Positions 25,605 through 33,850 of a DNA stretch of 42,040 nt are shown here, one piece after another. The DNA is from an uncultured Planctomycetota bacterium. Lineage in GTDB: Bacteria; Planctomycetota; Phycisphaerae; SM23-33. The stretch spans positions 1 to 42,040 of the forward strand of contig CAITIS010000136.1 in assembly GCA_903892515.1 (NCBI GenBank), read 5' to 3'. The position numbers were made by a program, and so were the translations under genes. Below the pieces are notes generated by a model. It did no database searches, had not been told where the DNA came from, and worked only from the letters and a program-made list of their open reading frames with translations. Positions within the stretch are counted from its first letter, which is position 1, and every line of letters begins with the position of its first letter.

Positions 25605-27314
25605 TTACATCATTCCGCCCATGCCACCCATGCCGCCCATGCCCATGCCACCCATCCCACCCATGCCGCCGCCCATACCGCCCATGCCCGGAGCGCCATG
25701 GCCGTGGCCAGCGTGGTCGTCTTCGTCCTTGGGCTTCTCGACGATGACGCAGTCGGTCGTCAGCAGCAGGCTGGCGACGGAGGCTGCGTTGCTCAGGGCG
25801 CTCTTGGTGACCTTGGCCGGATCGATCACGCCGCTGGCCAGGAGGTTCTCGTACTTCATGGTGTCGGCGTTGAAGCCGAAGTCGGCCTTGCCCGCCTCAA
25901 CCTTGCGCAGCACGACCGAGCCTTCCACGCCGGCGTTGCCGGCAATCTGCCGCAGCGGCTCTTCGACCGCTCGCTCGACGATGGCCACGCCCGTGGCCTC
26001 ATCGCCAGTGAGCTTGGCTCGCAGGGCCTTGAGGCAACCGCGCGCCCGGATCAGGGCCACGCCGCCGCCCGGCAACACGCCTTCCTCGATGGCCGCCCGC
26101 GTTGCGTGCAGGGCGTCCTCGATGCGGGCCTTCTTTTCCTTCATCTCCGACTCGGTGGCGGCGCCCACGTTGATCTGGGCCACGCCGCCGGCCAGCTTGG
26201 CCAGCCGCTCTTGCAGCTTCTCGCGATCATAGTCGGACGTGGTCGTCTCGATCTGCTCGCGGATCTGCTTGATCCTGCCCTGAATGTCGGCGGGCTTGCC
26301 GGCGCCTTCGATGATGGTGGTCTTGTCGTTATCGACGGTGATCTTCTTGGCCATGCCCAGGTCGGCCATGCTGATGCTTTCCAGGTCGATGCCCAGGTCC
26401 TTGGTGAAGACCTTGCCGCCCGTCAGCACGCCGATGTCGGTCATCATTTCCTTGCGCCGGTCGCCATAACCGGGGGCCTTGACCGCACAGACGTTGATGA
26501 TGCCGCGGAGCTTGTTGACCACCAGCGTAGCTAGGGCCTCGCCCTCGACGTCCTCGGCGATGATCAGCAGCGGCCGCTTGGATTGCGAAACCTTCTCCAG
26601 CAGCGGCACCAGCTTGGCCACGTTGGAGATCTTGTCCTCGTGGATGAGGATCAGGCACTTTTCCAGTTCTGCCGCCATCGAATCCTGATCGGTAACGAAG
26701 TGCGGGCTGAGATAGCCGCGGTCGAACTGCATGCCTTCGACGACATCGACGGAGGTGTCAACGCCCTTGCCTTCTTCGACCGTAATGACGCCGTCCTTGC
26801 CAACCCGCTCGAACGCCTCAGCCATGATCTGGCCGATCTCGTGATCGTTGTTGGCGGAAATGGAGGCGATATTGACGATGTCGTCCTTGTTGGAAATGTT
26901 CACGGGCTTGGCCATCTTGGACAGCTCTTCGACGATGCGCGTGGTGGCCTTGCGAATGCCGCGGGCCAGGGCCATTGCGTCGGCGCCGGCCGTGACGTTC
27001 TTCAGGCCCTCAGCGAAAATCGCCTGGGCAAGCACCGTGGCGGTGGTGGTGCCGTCGCCGGCCTTGTCGGAGGTCTTGCTGGCGGCCTCCTTGACCAGCT
27101 TGGCGCCCATGTTCTGGAACTTGTCGGACAGCTCAACTTCTTCGGCCACGGTCACGCCGTCCTTGGTGACGGTCGGCGCGCCCCAGCCCTTGTCCAGCAC
27201 GGCCGTCCGGCCTCGGGGGCCCAACGTGCTCTTGACCGCATCGGTAACCTTGTTCACGCCTGCCAGCAAGGCTGCCCGTGCCTCGTTGTCGAAGGCTAAC
27301 TGCTTGACCGCCAT
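25605..27314 (-). CDS. groL: Chaperonin GroEL, paralogue with a long Gly-Met tail
   Basis: 569 residues from ATG 27314, preceded by AAAGGAGAAA. Group I chaperonin with the ATP-site motifs [23 protein letters not shown] and [13 protein letters not shown]. The C-terminus has a His-containing stretch (DDHAGHGHG) and then about 25 residues of GGM repeats. It diverges throughout from GroEL1, for instance LDKGWGAPT against [10 protein letters not shown], so the pair is an old duplication rather than a recent copy. First gene of the chaperone cluster; no clear CIRCE operator was found upstream. Confidence 0.96.
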   Translation of the reverse strand: MAVKQLAFDNEARAALLAGVNKVTDAVKSTLGPRGRTAVLDKGWGAPTVTKDGVTVAEEVELSDKFQNMGAKLVKEAASKTSDKAGDGTTTATVLAQAIFAEGLKNVTAGADAMALARGIRKATTRIVEELSKMAKPVNISNKDDIVNIASISANNDHEIGQIMAEAFERVGKDGVITVEEGKGVDTSVDVVEGMQFDRGYLSPHFVTDQDSMAAELEKCLILIHEDKISNVAKLVPLLEKVSQSKRPLLIIAEDVEGEALATLVVNKLRGIINVCAVKAPGYGDRRKEMMTDIGVLTGGKVFTKDLGIDLESISMADLGMAKKITVDNDKTTIIEGAGKPADIQGRIKQIREQIETTTSDYDREKLQERLAKLAGGVAQINVGAATESEMKEKKARIEDALHATRAAIEEGVLPGGGVALIRARGCLKALRAKLTGDEATGVAIVERAVEEPLRQIAGNAGVEGSVVLRKVEAGKADFGFNADTMKYENLLASGVIDPAKVTKSALSNAASVASLLLTTDCVIVEKPKDEDDHAGHGHGAPGMGGMGGGMGGMGGMGMGGMGGMGGMM

Positions 27315-27815
27315 GTATTTCTCCTTTCGCCGCCAGGACTTGCCAGGCGGCATTTTCCTTATGAATGCCCATCGGCCGCGCGCATAAGCCCGCGCGGCAG
27401 CAGACTGCTCTGCAAGACTCTGACAAGCAATGGCTGTGCCGAGTTCAGGAAGTGCTTGAGTGAGTTAGCGTTAGGGAAACTCGCCTGCCTCGCAAACACC
27501 CCCGTTCAGTGCCGAACCGGCAGCAACGGCAGGTGATGACGCACGTTTTGACAGGCCAGACAGAAGCAAAGACATTAACCGCCGAGACCGCGGAGATCGC
27601 CGAGAGAAACAAAGGCAAGATAGGGCGAAAGAGACCAAAATCCGGGTGGCATGGTCACGCTGTTCGCGTGACCATGTTGAGACGCTCCGCTTGAGACGTT
27701 CCACCCGGCAGGACGATCTCGGCAGCGGCGCTTTCGTATTTTTCGTAGCATGGGCGTCTCGCCCATGTGTGTCGCAGACGTCTCGCCCGTGGGTTCGTCC
27801 CTACCGGCACAACAG
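27315..27815. other. Upstream region of the chaperone cluster with repeats
   Basis: 501 bases without a credible gene. Holds the groEL2 leader, a 27-nt palindrome at 27650-27676 (arms CATGGTCACGC and GCGTGACCATG around TGTTC), a CCGCCGAGACCGCGGAGA-type repeat near 27580, and the 19-nt palindrome at 27749-27767. The chaperone promoter probably lies in 27320-27480, but no CIRCE (TTAGCACTC-N9-GAGTGCTAA) was seen. Confidence 0.6.
27749..27767 (+). repeat. Perfect palindromic repeat
   Basis: Identical to 18931-18949 (CATGGGCGTCTCGCCCATG); followed by the related GACGTCTCGCCCGTGGG, as in the cluster near 18905. Confidence 0.85.
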
Positions 27816-28493
27816 CTAGAACTCATCCCGGCCGCGATTGGGATCGTGCGGCAGGTGTTCCAGCGGGCAGCCCTCGCAGCGGGCCACGGGCTTGCAGTAG
27901 CTCTTGCCGATGCTCACGAACTGGGCGTGAAAGTCGTTGAACAACTCGGCGTCGCTGGGCAGGTTGGATTCCAGCAGCTCCTTGATCATCTCGTAGTCGT
28001 AGTCGGTGTCGATCAGCCGGTGCCGCAGCAGGATGCGGAACGTGTACGTGTCCACGACGAACGTGCACTTGCCGCCCGCGTAAAGCATGATCGAGTCGGC
28101 CGTCTCGCGACCAATGCCGTTGATTGACAGCAACTCCTCCCGCAGCGTCGATGTCGCCATCGCCAGGAAGGCGTCCAGATCGCCGCCGTGATGTTCCATG
28201 ACGTGGCGGATGAAGTTCCGCAGCCGCTTGGCCTTGACGTTGAAATACCCGGCCGGTCGGATCATCTCGGCCAGGTCGTTCATGTCCATTGCCGCCAACG
28301 CAGGCAGGTTCAACTTGCCCGCCGCCTTGAGATTGGCCAGCGCCTTTTCCACGTTGGTCCAATTCGTATTCTGCGTGAGGATGGCCCCGACGCAAATCTC
28401 GATCCTGGTCTCCCCCGGCCACCATTTCAGATGCCCGAACCGCGTCAGCGCGGCCTGGTACATCTCCATCAACGTCTGCGAAGTCTGGGACAT
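27816..28493 (-). CDS. Endonuclease III-related DNA glycosylase (COG2231 type)
   Basis: 225 residues of the HhH-GPD superfamily, which removes damaged bases. The N-terminal region (WWPGETRIEICVGAILTQNT) is typical of the endonuclease III-related group. The helix-hairpin-helix is LSINGIGRETADSIMLYA, and the catalytic Asp is in FVVDTYTFRIL; the usual Lys of Nth bifunctional lyases is not seen in the hairpin, so it may be a monofunctional glycosylase. The C-terminal cysteines read C-x5-C-x2-C with no fourth Cys at the usual spacing. Only 33 nt separate it from the response regulator upstream, so it may be read with the Kai operon. Confidence 0.85.
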   Translation of the reverse strand: MSQTSQTLMEMYQAALTRFGHLKWWPGETRIEICVGAILTQNTNWTNVEKALANLKAAGKLNLPALAAMDMNDLAEMIRPAGYFNVKAKRLRNFIRHVMEHHGGDLDAFLAMATSTLREELLSINGIGRETADSIMLYAGGKCTFVVDTYTFRILLRHRLIDTDYDYEMIKELLESNLPSDAELFNDFHAQFVSIGKSYCKPVARCEGCPLEHLPHDPNRGRDEF

Positions 28494-28526
28494 GGCGGGA
28501 ATTCTACCAGAAGGCCAGCTTGATCG

Positions 28527-28967
28527 TCATGTCCCTGGCCCGTTGGCGGGCGAGGCCAGGGCATGGATCTGCTTGACGATCTCCTGCAATCCCTTGAAAT
28601 CATCAGTCTTGGTGAAATATAGGCAGCGGCCTTTGGGGTACATCTCGCAAACGCACGTCTCGGAAGTCGAGGTGGTCAATATCGCCACCGGGAACGTGCT
28701 CAGAACCGAATCCGATGCCATCTCCAGCATCACTTCCTGGCCGTTCTTTAGGGGCAGATTCAGGTCCAGGACCACAACGTCCGGCCGGGGGGCATGATCG
28801 AACGGAGCTTCCTGGCGGAGGAACCGCAGCGCGTCGGTGCCATTCACGACCACGTGGATGTCGGCGGCCATCTTGGTCTCTCCGGCGGCCTCCCGAAAGA
28901 AGACGACGTCAGCGGGGTTGTCCTCGACCAGCAACATGACGATTCGGCGCACAGAAGCGGGACTCAT
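28527..28967 (-). CDS. Response regulator, single receiver domain, Rcp1 type
   Basis: 146 residues from ATG 28967, overlapping the kinase stop by 4 nt. A stand-alone CheY-like domain of the phytochrome-associated Rcp1 group: acidic pair in LVEDNPADV, phospho-acceptor Asp in VVVLDLNLPLKNG, Thr/Ser in AILTTSTSE and Lys in YFTKTDD. The Pro that usually follows the Lys is replaced by Thr. There is no output domain, so signalling is by protein-protein contact. Direct partner of the kinase encoded immediately upstream; probably the output end of the Kai operon. Confidence 0.9.
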   Translation of the reverse strand: MSPASVRRIVMLLVEDNPADVVFFREAAGETKMAADIHVVVNGTDALRFLRQEAPFDHAPRPDVVVLDLNLPLKNGQEVMLEMASDSVLSTFPVAILTTSTSETCVCEMYPKGRCLYFTKTDDFKGLQEIVKQIHALASPANGPGT

Positions 28968-30253
28968 GCGGGGCTGCCTTCCGGAAGAGTGAAGTAGAAA
29001 ATGGAGCCTTCCGTTCCGGGCTCCACCCATATTCTGCCCCCGTGCCGCTCCACGATCTTCTTGCAGATCGCCAGCCCGATGCCCGTGCCGGGATACTCGT
29101 CGCGGGTGTGCAGCCGCTGAAAGAGGTCGAAGACCCGCAAGGCCTGCTTGGGGTCGATGCCAATGCCGTTATCTGCCACCCACAGCAGCCACTGCGGACC
29201 ATCCATGCGCGACCCGATCGAGATTTCCGGAGCGACGCCGGCGCGGCGGAACTTGATGGCGTTGGCAATGAGGTTCTGGAACACCTGGGACAATTGGCCG
29301 CCATCGGCCGTAACCGTGGGCAATTCGCCGATGTCGATCTTTGCCCCCGATTCGAGGATTACGCCCTTTAACATCGACAGGGCCTGGTCCACCGACTCGC
29401 GCATGTTCACCATCGCGGGCTTCTGATCCCTGGCCACGCGCGAGTACGCCAGCAGGTCGGTGATCAGCGCGGACATTCGCTTGGCCCCATCCACCGCGTA
29501 GTTGATGTACTCGCCGGCCTGGGCGTCCAGCTTGCTCTTGTAGCGATCCCGCAGCAGCCCCAGGAAGCTCATCACCAGCCGCAGCGGTTCCTGGAGGTCG
29601 TGGCTGGCCACGTACGCGAACTGCTCCAGGTCGTGGTTGGAGCGAGCCAGGTCCTCGCCTGCTCGCCGCAGCGCATCTTCGCTCTGCTCCAAGTCCTGCT
29701 GCTGCTTGCGCAGGACCGCGACGGACCGGGCCGAAGCCTCCAACTCCGTCAGGTCGCTTACCACCAGGCAGATGCTGTTGCCGGAGCCGACTTGCAGCGG
29801 GCTGGCCGCCAACTGGACGTGAATCACCGTTCCATCGTTAGCCTTGAGCACGAGCCGGCGTTTCGTCGGAGCCGCCTGGGCTTGCTTGAGCAGGCGATTC
29901 ATTCCCGCTCGCTGCGGATCGGCCACGAATCGCGTCAACTTCTGGCCGATGACTTCCTCCATCGGCAACCGCACCATGCCGGCGAATTGCCCGTTGCAGA
30001 ACAGAATCGCCCCGTCAAGGTCCACCGTCAGCGCCGCCTCGTTCATGGTCTCGACAATGACCCGATAGATGCGGTCGGCGCCGGTGAGCGTGTACACCTG
30101 ATCGCCCTGGGGACCACTGGCGACCACGGCGTCGACCAGGCCGTTGCGGATAGCATCAAGCGTCTGCTCGGCCTCTTCCAGCCTGGCGCGTAGCTGCTCC
30201 ATTTCCTCCGGCGTTGGGCTGCCGGCGGAAGACGCCTTGTGAAGATCAGCCAT
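28964..30253 (-). CDS. PAS-containing sensor histidine kinase, Cph1-like
   Basis: 429 residues from ATG 30253 (TAAGGAAG SD; an ATG at 30271 is an alternative). A short coiled coil (about 15-50) is followed by a PAS domain (about 60-170), a second helical linker, and a phosphoacceptor domain with the H-box ASHDLQEPLRLV, then a GHKL ATPase domain: N-box NLIANAIKF, G1 VADNGIGID, G2 GTGIGLAICKK. No membrane segments, so it is soluble. The H-box is that of phytochrome-class kinases. Placed between kaiB and an Rcp1-type regulator, it is a good candidate for the kinase that reads the Kai state. Confidence 0.92.
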   Translation of the reverse strand: MADLHKASSAGSPTPEEMEQLRARLEEAEQTLDAIRNGLVDAVVASGPQGDQVYTLTGADRIYRVIVETMNEAALTVDLDGAILFCNGQFAGMVRLPMEEVIGQKLTRFVADPQRAGMNRLLKQAQAAPTKRRLVLKANDGTVIHVQLAASPLQVGSGNSICLVVSDLTELEASARSVAVLRKQQQDLEQSEDALRRAGEDLARSNHDLEQFAYVASHDLQEPLRLVMSFLGLLRDRYKSKLDAQAGEYINYAVDGAKRMSALITDLLAYSRVARDQKPAMVNMRESVDQALSMLKGVILESGAKIDIGELPTVTADGGQLSQVFQNLIANAIKFRRAGVAPEISIGSRMDGPQWLLWVADNGIGIDPKQALRVFDLFQRLHTRDEYPGTGIGLAICKKIVERHGGRIWVEPGTEGSIFYFTLPEGSPA

Positions 30254-30263
30254 GTTAGCTTCC

Positions 30264-30608
30264 TTACTCATTCCGGGCACGCAGGTCCAGTCCCACAAGC
30301 ACCTTCTCCTCGTCGGCCATGCTGCCGATCAGGCGCCGCAGCGGCAAGGGCAGCTTCTTGATCAGCGTCGGGGCGGCGATGATCTGCTCGCCCTTGGCCA
30401 GCACCGGCTGCTGATAGATATCGACGATCTGCAAATCATAGCGTCCGGCCAGGTGCTCATCGCACATGGCCTTGACGTTGCGGATGGCCTCTTGGGAGCG
30501 CGGCGTAATGCCGGCAACGTACAGCCGCAGCACGTAATTGCGGGTGTCCGCATTCTTGGCGGCGGCCTTGAGGGCCTGCTCTGTCTTGCGGTCGGGTTTC
30601 TTGGCCAT
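30264..30608 (-). CDS. kaiB: KaiB-like protein, second copy
   Basis: 114 residues from ATG 30608; an ATG at 30620 is possible. Thioredoxin-like KaiB domain with the family strand YVLRLYVAGITPRSQEA, the DIYQQPVLAKGEQIIAAPTL centre and the C-terminal LVGLDLRARNE. KaiB folds switch to bind the KaiC ring. A charged N-terminal extension of about 25 residues precedes the domain. It is 1 nt from the end of the first kaiB, so the two are tandem and cotranscribed. It differs from copy one in many positions, which suggests distinct roles. Confidence 0.9.
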   Translation of the reverse strand: MAKKPDRKTEQALKAAAKNADTRNYVLRLYVAGITPRSQEAIRNVKAMCDEHLAGRYDLQIVDIYQQPVLAKGEQIIAAPTLIKKLPLPLRRLIGSMADEEKVLVGLDLRARNE

Positions 30609-30609
30609 G

Positions 30610-30960
30610 TCACTCACCATCCTTCCGCGGCCTGAGGTCCAGGCCGACCAGCACGCGCACCGTGTTGGACAGGTCGCCGATGATCTTCCGCATGGGCGAA
30701 GGCAGCCTCCGCACCAGCGTCGGAATGGCGATGATCTGGTCGCCCTTGGCCAGTTGGGGGTTCTTGATCAGGTCAACCACCTCGATGGTGTACCGGCCCG
30801 CCAGATGCTCTTCGCACAGCTTTCTGAGGTTGCTGAAGGCGGTGACGCTCTTGGGCGTCTGACCGGCCACGTACAGCCGCAGGTTCCACATCTCCCCGGC
30901 CTGCCGCGAGGCCGGTGGCTTGCTCTTTGTCTTGGGCTTGGGCTTTGACTTTTCCGTCAT
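30610..30960 (-). CDS. kaiB: KaiB-like protein, first copy
   Basis: 116 residues. KaiB domain from about residue 24: [36 protein letters not shown] and [19 protein letters not shown], all close to the cyanobacterial pattern. The N-terminal extension is very basic and Pro-rich ([11 protein letters not shown]). Starts 19 nt after kaiC. It is the closer of the two copies to canonical KaiB by eye (KNPQLA, KIIGDLS). Confidence 0.92.
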   Translation of the reverse strand: MTEKSKPKPKTKSKPPASRQAGEMWNLRLYVAGQTPKSVTAFSNLRKLCEEHLAGRYTIEVVDLIKNPQLAKGDQIIAIPTLVRRLPSPMRKIIGDLSNTVRVLVGLDLRPRKDGE

Positions 30961-30979
30961 GGTTCATTCCTTCTGGGCG

Positions 30980-32677
30980 TCAGTCCGCCTTGCGCGCCTT
31001 GGCTATGGCGTCACGTTCCGTCGCCGCCGCATGCAGGCGGGACTTTTCCTGGGCTGCGCCGGCCTTAAGATCGTCATGCATCCCGTCCAGGCGCGCCTTC
31101 AGCGACCGCACCTGGGCTTCCAGCGACATGGCTTCCTGCTCCAACTCGCGTTTGCGTCGCCCGGCAGACTGCTGATCGGCCAGGGCCTGCGCCGCATCCT
31201 TGGACTCCTGCACCAGCCGCGCCGAACCGGTGTAGACCGTGCCCGCGCCGGTGTAGACATCCAGCAATCTTATGCCCTCGTCGCTCAGGATGAACTCCCG
31301 CATCTGGTTGGAATGGCCCATGCCCCGGCTCTTTAAGACGTACAGGATGCGGTTCCGCTCGTTGGCCGACTCCACCATCCGCAGCAGCAGCCAGGTGTCC
31401 ATCAGCGAGGAAATGCCCACTTCGCTCTGCTCCATGGCGCTGCCACCGGCAGTCAGGCTGGTAAAGACGCTCGTGACGCCCTGGGCTTTGAGGAAGTCGA
31501 TCACGCGCGTCAACATTGCTTTGATTTCGTCGGTGTCGCCAATACTGGAGAGGTTGGTGACCGGATCAACCACCACGCCGGCGGGGGCGAAGCCCTGAAT
31601 CAGCTTGTGCATGGTGGCCAGGTGCATCTCCAAGCCGTGGAGCTGCGGCCGCATCGAACGAAACTCCAGCAGCCCTTTCTTGACCCACTGCCCCAGGTCA
31701 AACCCGATGGAACGCATGTTCCGCATGATCTGCTCGGGCGATTCCTCGAATGAGAAATACATGCATCGCTTGCCCTTGCGGCACAGCCCGTTCACGAAGG
31801 CGGCGGCCAGGCTGCTCTTGCCCGTGCCGGCCATGCCCGATATCAGGATGCTGCTGCCCTTATAATAGCCCTTGCCGTCCATCATAACGTCCAGGCGCGG
31901 CACGCCCGTGGAGACCCGTTCGTCGCTGACCGCGTAGTTGAGGCCCATGGAACTGATCGGCAGCACGGACAGGCCGTGCTCGTCGATCAGCGTGGGGTAC
32001 TCGTTGGTGCCGTGCTTGGAGCCGCGGTACTTGACGATCCGCAGCCGCCGCGTCGAAATCTGATTGTGGACCCGGTGGTCCAGGAAGATCACGCAATCGC
32101 TGACGTATTCCTCGATGCCGTAGCGGCTGAGCGTCCTGTCGCCCTGCTCGCCGGTGATGACGACCGTGACGCCCTTTTCCTTGAGCCATCGGAACAGCCG
32201 GCGCAGCTCCGCCCGCAGAATCGCCTCGTTGGGCAGGCCGGCGAATAGCGCTTCGACGCTGTCCAGCACCACACGCCTGGCCCCCACTGCCTCGATCATC
32301 GCATTGAGGCGGACGAACAGCCCTTCCAGGTCATACTCGCCCGTCTCTTCGATCTCGCTGCGTTCGACGTGAACGTAATCGATGGCCATCTTCTTCTGGC
32401 GAATCAGCTTGTTCACGTCGAAGCCCAGCGAGGCGACGTTCTTGGCCAATTCCTCGGCCGTCTCCTCGAAGGCCATGAAGACGCCCGGTTCGTTGAACTC
32501 GGTGATGCCCCGGACGATGAACTCCATCGCCAGCAGCGTCTTGCCCGACCCGGCCCCGCCGCAGACCAACGTCGGTCGCCCCTTGGGCAGCCCGCCCTCG
32601 GTGATTTCATCCAGCCCGCTGATGCCCGTGCGGCACTTAGCCAGCACGGTCGCCGATTCGCTTTTACGCTTAGCCAT
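30980..32677 (-). CDS. kaiC: KaiC-type ATPase/autokinase with two RecA domains and a coiled-coil tail
   Basis: 565 residues. CI domain: Walker A GGAGSGKT (40-47) and catalytic EE in FEET (71-72). CII domain: Walker A GMAGTGKSS (281-289), EE in FEES (311-312) and phosphosite region EQSEVGISSLMDT, placing Ser423-Ser424 at the Ser/Thr pair of cyanobacterial KaiC and Ser418 near the third site. Both domains therefore look competent for ATP hydrolysis and phosphorylation. The C-terminus (about 490-562) is a charged coiled coil instead of the short KaiA-binding tail; no kaiA is present. KaiC proteins of this type are known from Rhodobacter, where the coiled coil joins two rings. Lies 12 nt after a kinase gene. 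Confidence 0.93.
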   Translation of the reverse strand: MAKRKSESATVLAKCRTGISGLDEITEGGLPKGRPTLVCGGAGSGKTLLAMEFIVRGITEFNEPGVFMAFEETAEELAKNVASLGFDVNKLIRQKKMAIDYVHVERSEIEETGEYDLEGLFVRLNAMIEAVGARRVVLDSVEALFAGLPNEAILRAELRRLFRWLKEKGVTVVITGEQGDRTLSRYGIEEYVSDCVIFLDHRVHNQISTRRLRIVKYRGSKHGTNEYPTLIDEHGLSVLPISSMGLNYAVSDERVSTGVPRLDVMMDGKGYYKGSSILISGMAGTGKSSLAAAFVNGLCRKGKRCMYFSFEESPEQIMRNMRSIGFDLGQWVKKGLLEFRSMRPQLHGLEMHLATMHKLIQGFAPAGVVVDPVTNLSSIGDTDEIKAMLTRVIDFLKAQGVTSVFTSLTAGGSAMEQSEVGISSLMDTWLLLRMVESANERNRILYVLKSRGMGHSNQMREFILSDEGIRLLDVYTGAGTVYTGSARLVQESKDAAQALADQQSAGRRKRELEQEAMSLEAQVRSLKARLDGMHDDLKAGAAQEKSRLHAAATERDAIAKARKAD

Positions 32678-32689
32678 TAGCGTCTCCTG

Positions 32690-33850
32690 TCATTCTGTTT
32701 GGTCCGCCAAGGCCGCCCGATCGGCAGCCGGCAATGTGAAATAGAATGTGCTGCCTTCGCCGGGCTTGGACTCCACCCAGATTCGGCCGCCGTGGTGCTC
32801 CACGATCTTTTTGCAGATGGCCAGGCCAATGCCGGTGCCGGGATACTGCTGGCGGGTGTGCAGCCGCTGGAAGATCACGAAGATTCGTTCCGCATGCTGC
32901 GGGGAAATGCCGATGCCGTTGTCGCGGACCGAAAAGACCCACCGGCCGCCCTGCTGCTCCGCGCCGACGTGCACCTGGCAAGGCCGGTCGGGCGAGCGGA
33001 ACTTGATGGCGTTGCCGATGAGGTTCTGGAAGACCTGCGCCAACTGGGAGGCGTCGCCATTGACCGTCGGAAGCTGATCGTGCGTGACCGTAACGCCGGC
33101 TTCCTGGGCGCTGCCGCGAAGATTGCCCAGTGCGCCCAGCAGAACCGTGTTGGCATCCGTGGGTCGCAGAGCCGTGCCCTTGCGGTCAACCCGGCTGTAC
33201 GCCAGCAGGTCGACGATGAGCTGCGACATCCGCGTCGCCCCTTCCACCGAGAACGCGATGTACTCCTTGGCCTTATCGTCCAATTGCGCTTCGTATCGAT
33301 CCCGCAAGAGTTTCATGAACCCGTTGACCATCCGCAGCGGTTCCTGGAGGTCGTGGCTGGCCACGTAGGCGAACTGCTGAAGATCCTCATTTGATCGCGC
33401 CAGTTCGGCCGTGCGTTCAGCCACGTGCCGCTCCAGCGTGTCGTTCGCCTCCTGAAGGGCGGCCTCGGCCTGCCTGCGCCGGGTAATGTCGCGCGCGGCC
33501 GCGAAGATGCCCACGACCTTTCCCGCTTCGTCCCGATACAACGCGGCGCTGTACAACACGGGAATCGTGTGCCCGTCGCGGTGGCGGATTTCCAGGCTGT
33601 AATCCCGGACCGAACCTTCCTTGAATACCTGCTGGTAGCCCGCGCGGGCCTTGTCAGGCTGGGTAAAGTAGCTGCTGAAGTCGGTACCGACAAGTTCCTG
33701 TCGCGGCAAACCGGTGGCCGCCTCGGTGGCAGCATTCACGTCGGTGATGGTCCCGTCCGGGCCAATCGTCACCAGCGGGTCCAGGGACGCCTCGATCAGG
33801 CTCCGCGTGTAGGCGCCAATCTGGCTTAGCGCCGCCAGCGCCGCCGTCAA
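32690..33850 (-). CDS. PAS-containing histidine kinase, possibly the 3' half of a larger gene
   Basis: 386 codons: PAS domain (about 15-130, LDPLVTIGPDGTITDVN), helical linker, H-box ASHDLQEPLRMV, N-box NLIGNAIKF, G1 VRDNGIGIS and G2 GTGIGLAICKK. Same class as the kinase at 28964. The first usable start is TTG at 33850 with no SD, and the frame is protein-like a few codons further up (RTAEL) until a TGA, while the CheB/CheR hybrid ends in the next frame at the same point. It is therefore either the distal part of that hybrid after a +1/-1 frameshift, or a kinase whose true start was lost. Kinase domain is intact. Confidence 0.85.
   Translation of the reverse strand: MTAALAALSQIGAYTRSLIEASLDPLVTIGPDGTITDVNAATEAATGLPRQELVGTDFSSYFTQPDKARAGYQQVFKEGSVRDYSLEIRHRDGHTIPVLYSAALYRDEAGKVVGIFAAARDITRRRQAEAALQEANDTLERHVAERTAELARSNEDLQQFAYVASHDLQEPLRMVNGFMKLLRDRYEAQLDDKAKEYIAFSVEGATRMSQLIVDLLAYSRVDRKGTALRPTDANTVLLGALGNLRGSAQEAGVTVTHDQLPTVNGDASQLAQVFQNLIGNAIKFRSPDRPCQVHVGAEQQGGRWVFSVRDNGIGISPQHAERIFVIFQRLHTRQQYPGTGIGLAICKKIVEHHGGRIWVESKPGEGSTFYFTLPAADRAALADQTE

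Noticed and set aside
27315..27500. CIRCE operator upstream of groEL2
   Set aside because: Only loosely similar bases (AAGTGCTTGAGTGAGTTAGC) occur near 27451; the TTAGCACTC-N9-GAGTGCTAA inverted repeat is absent.
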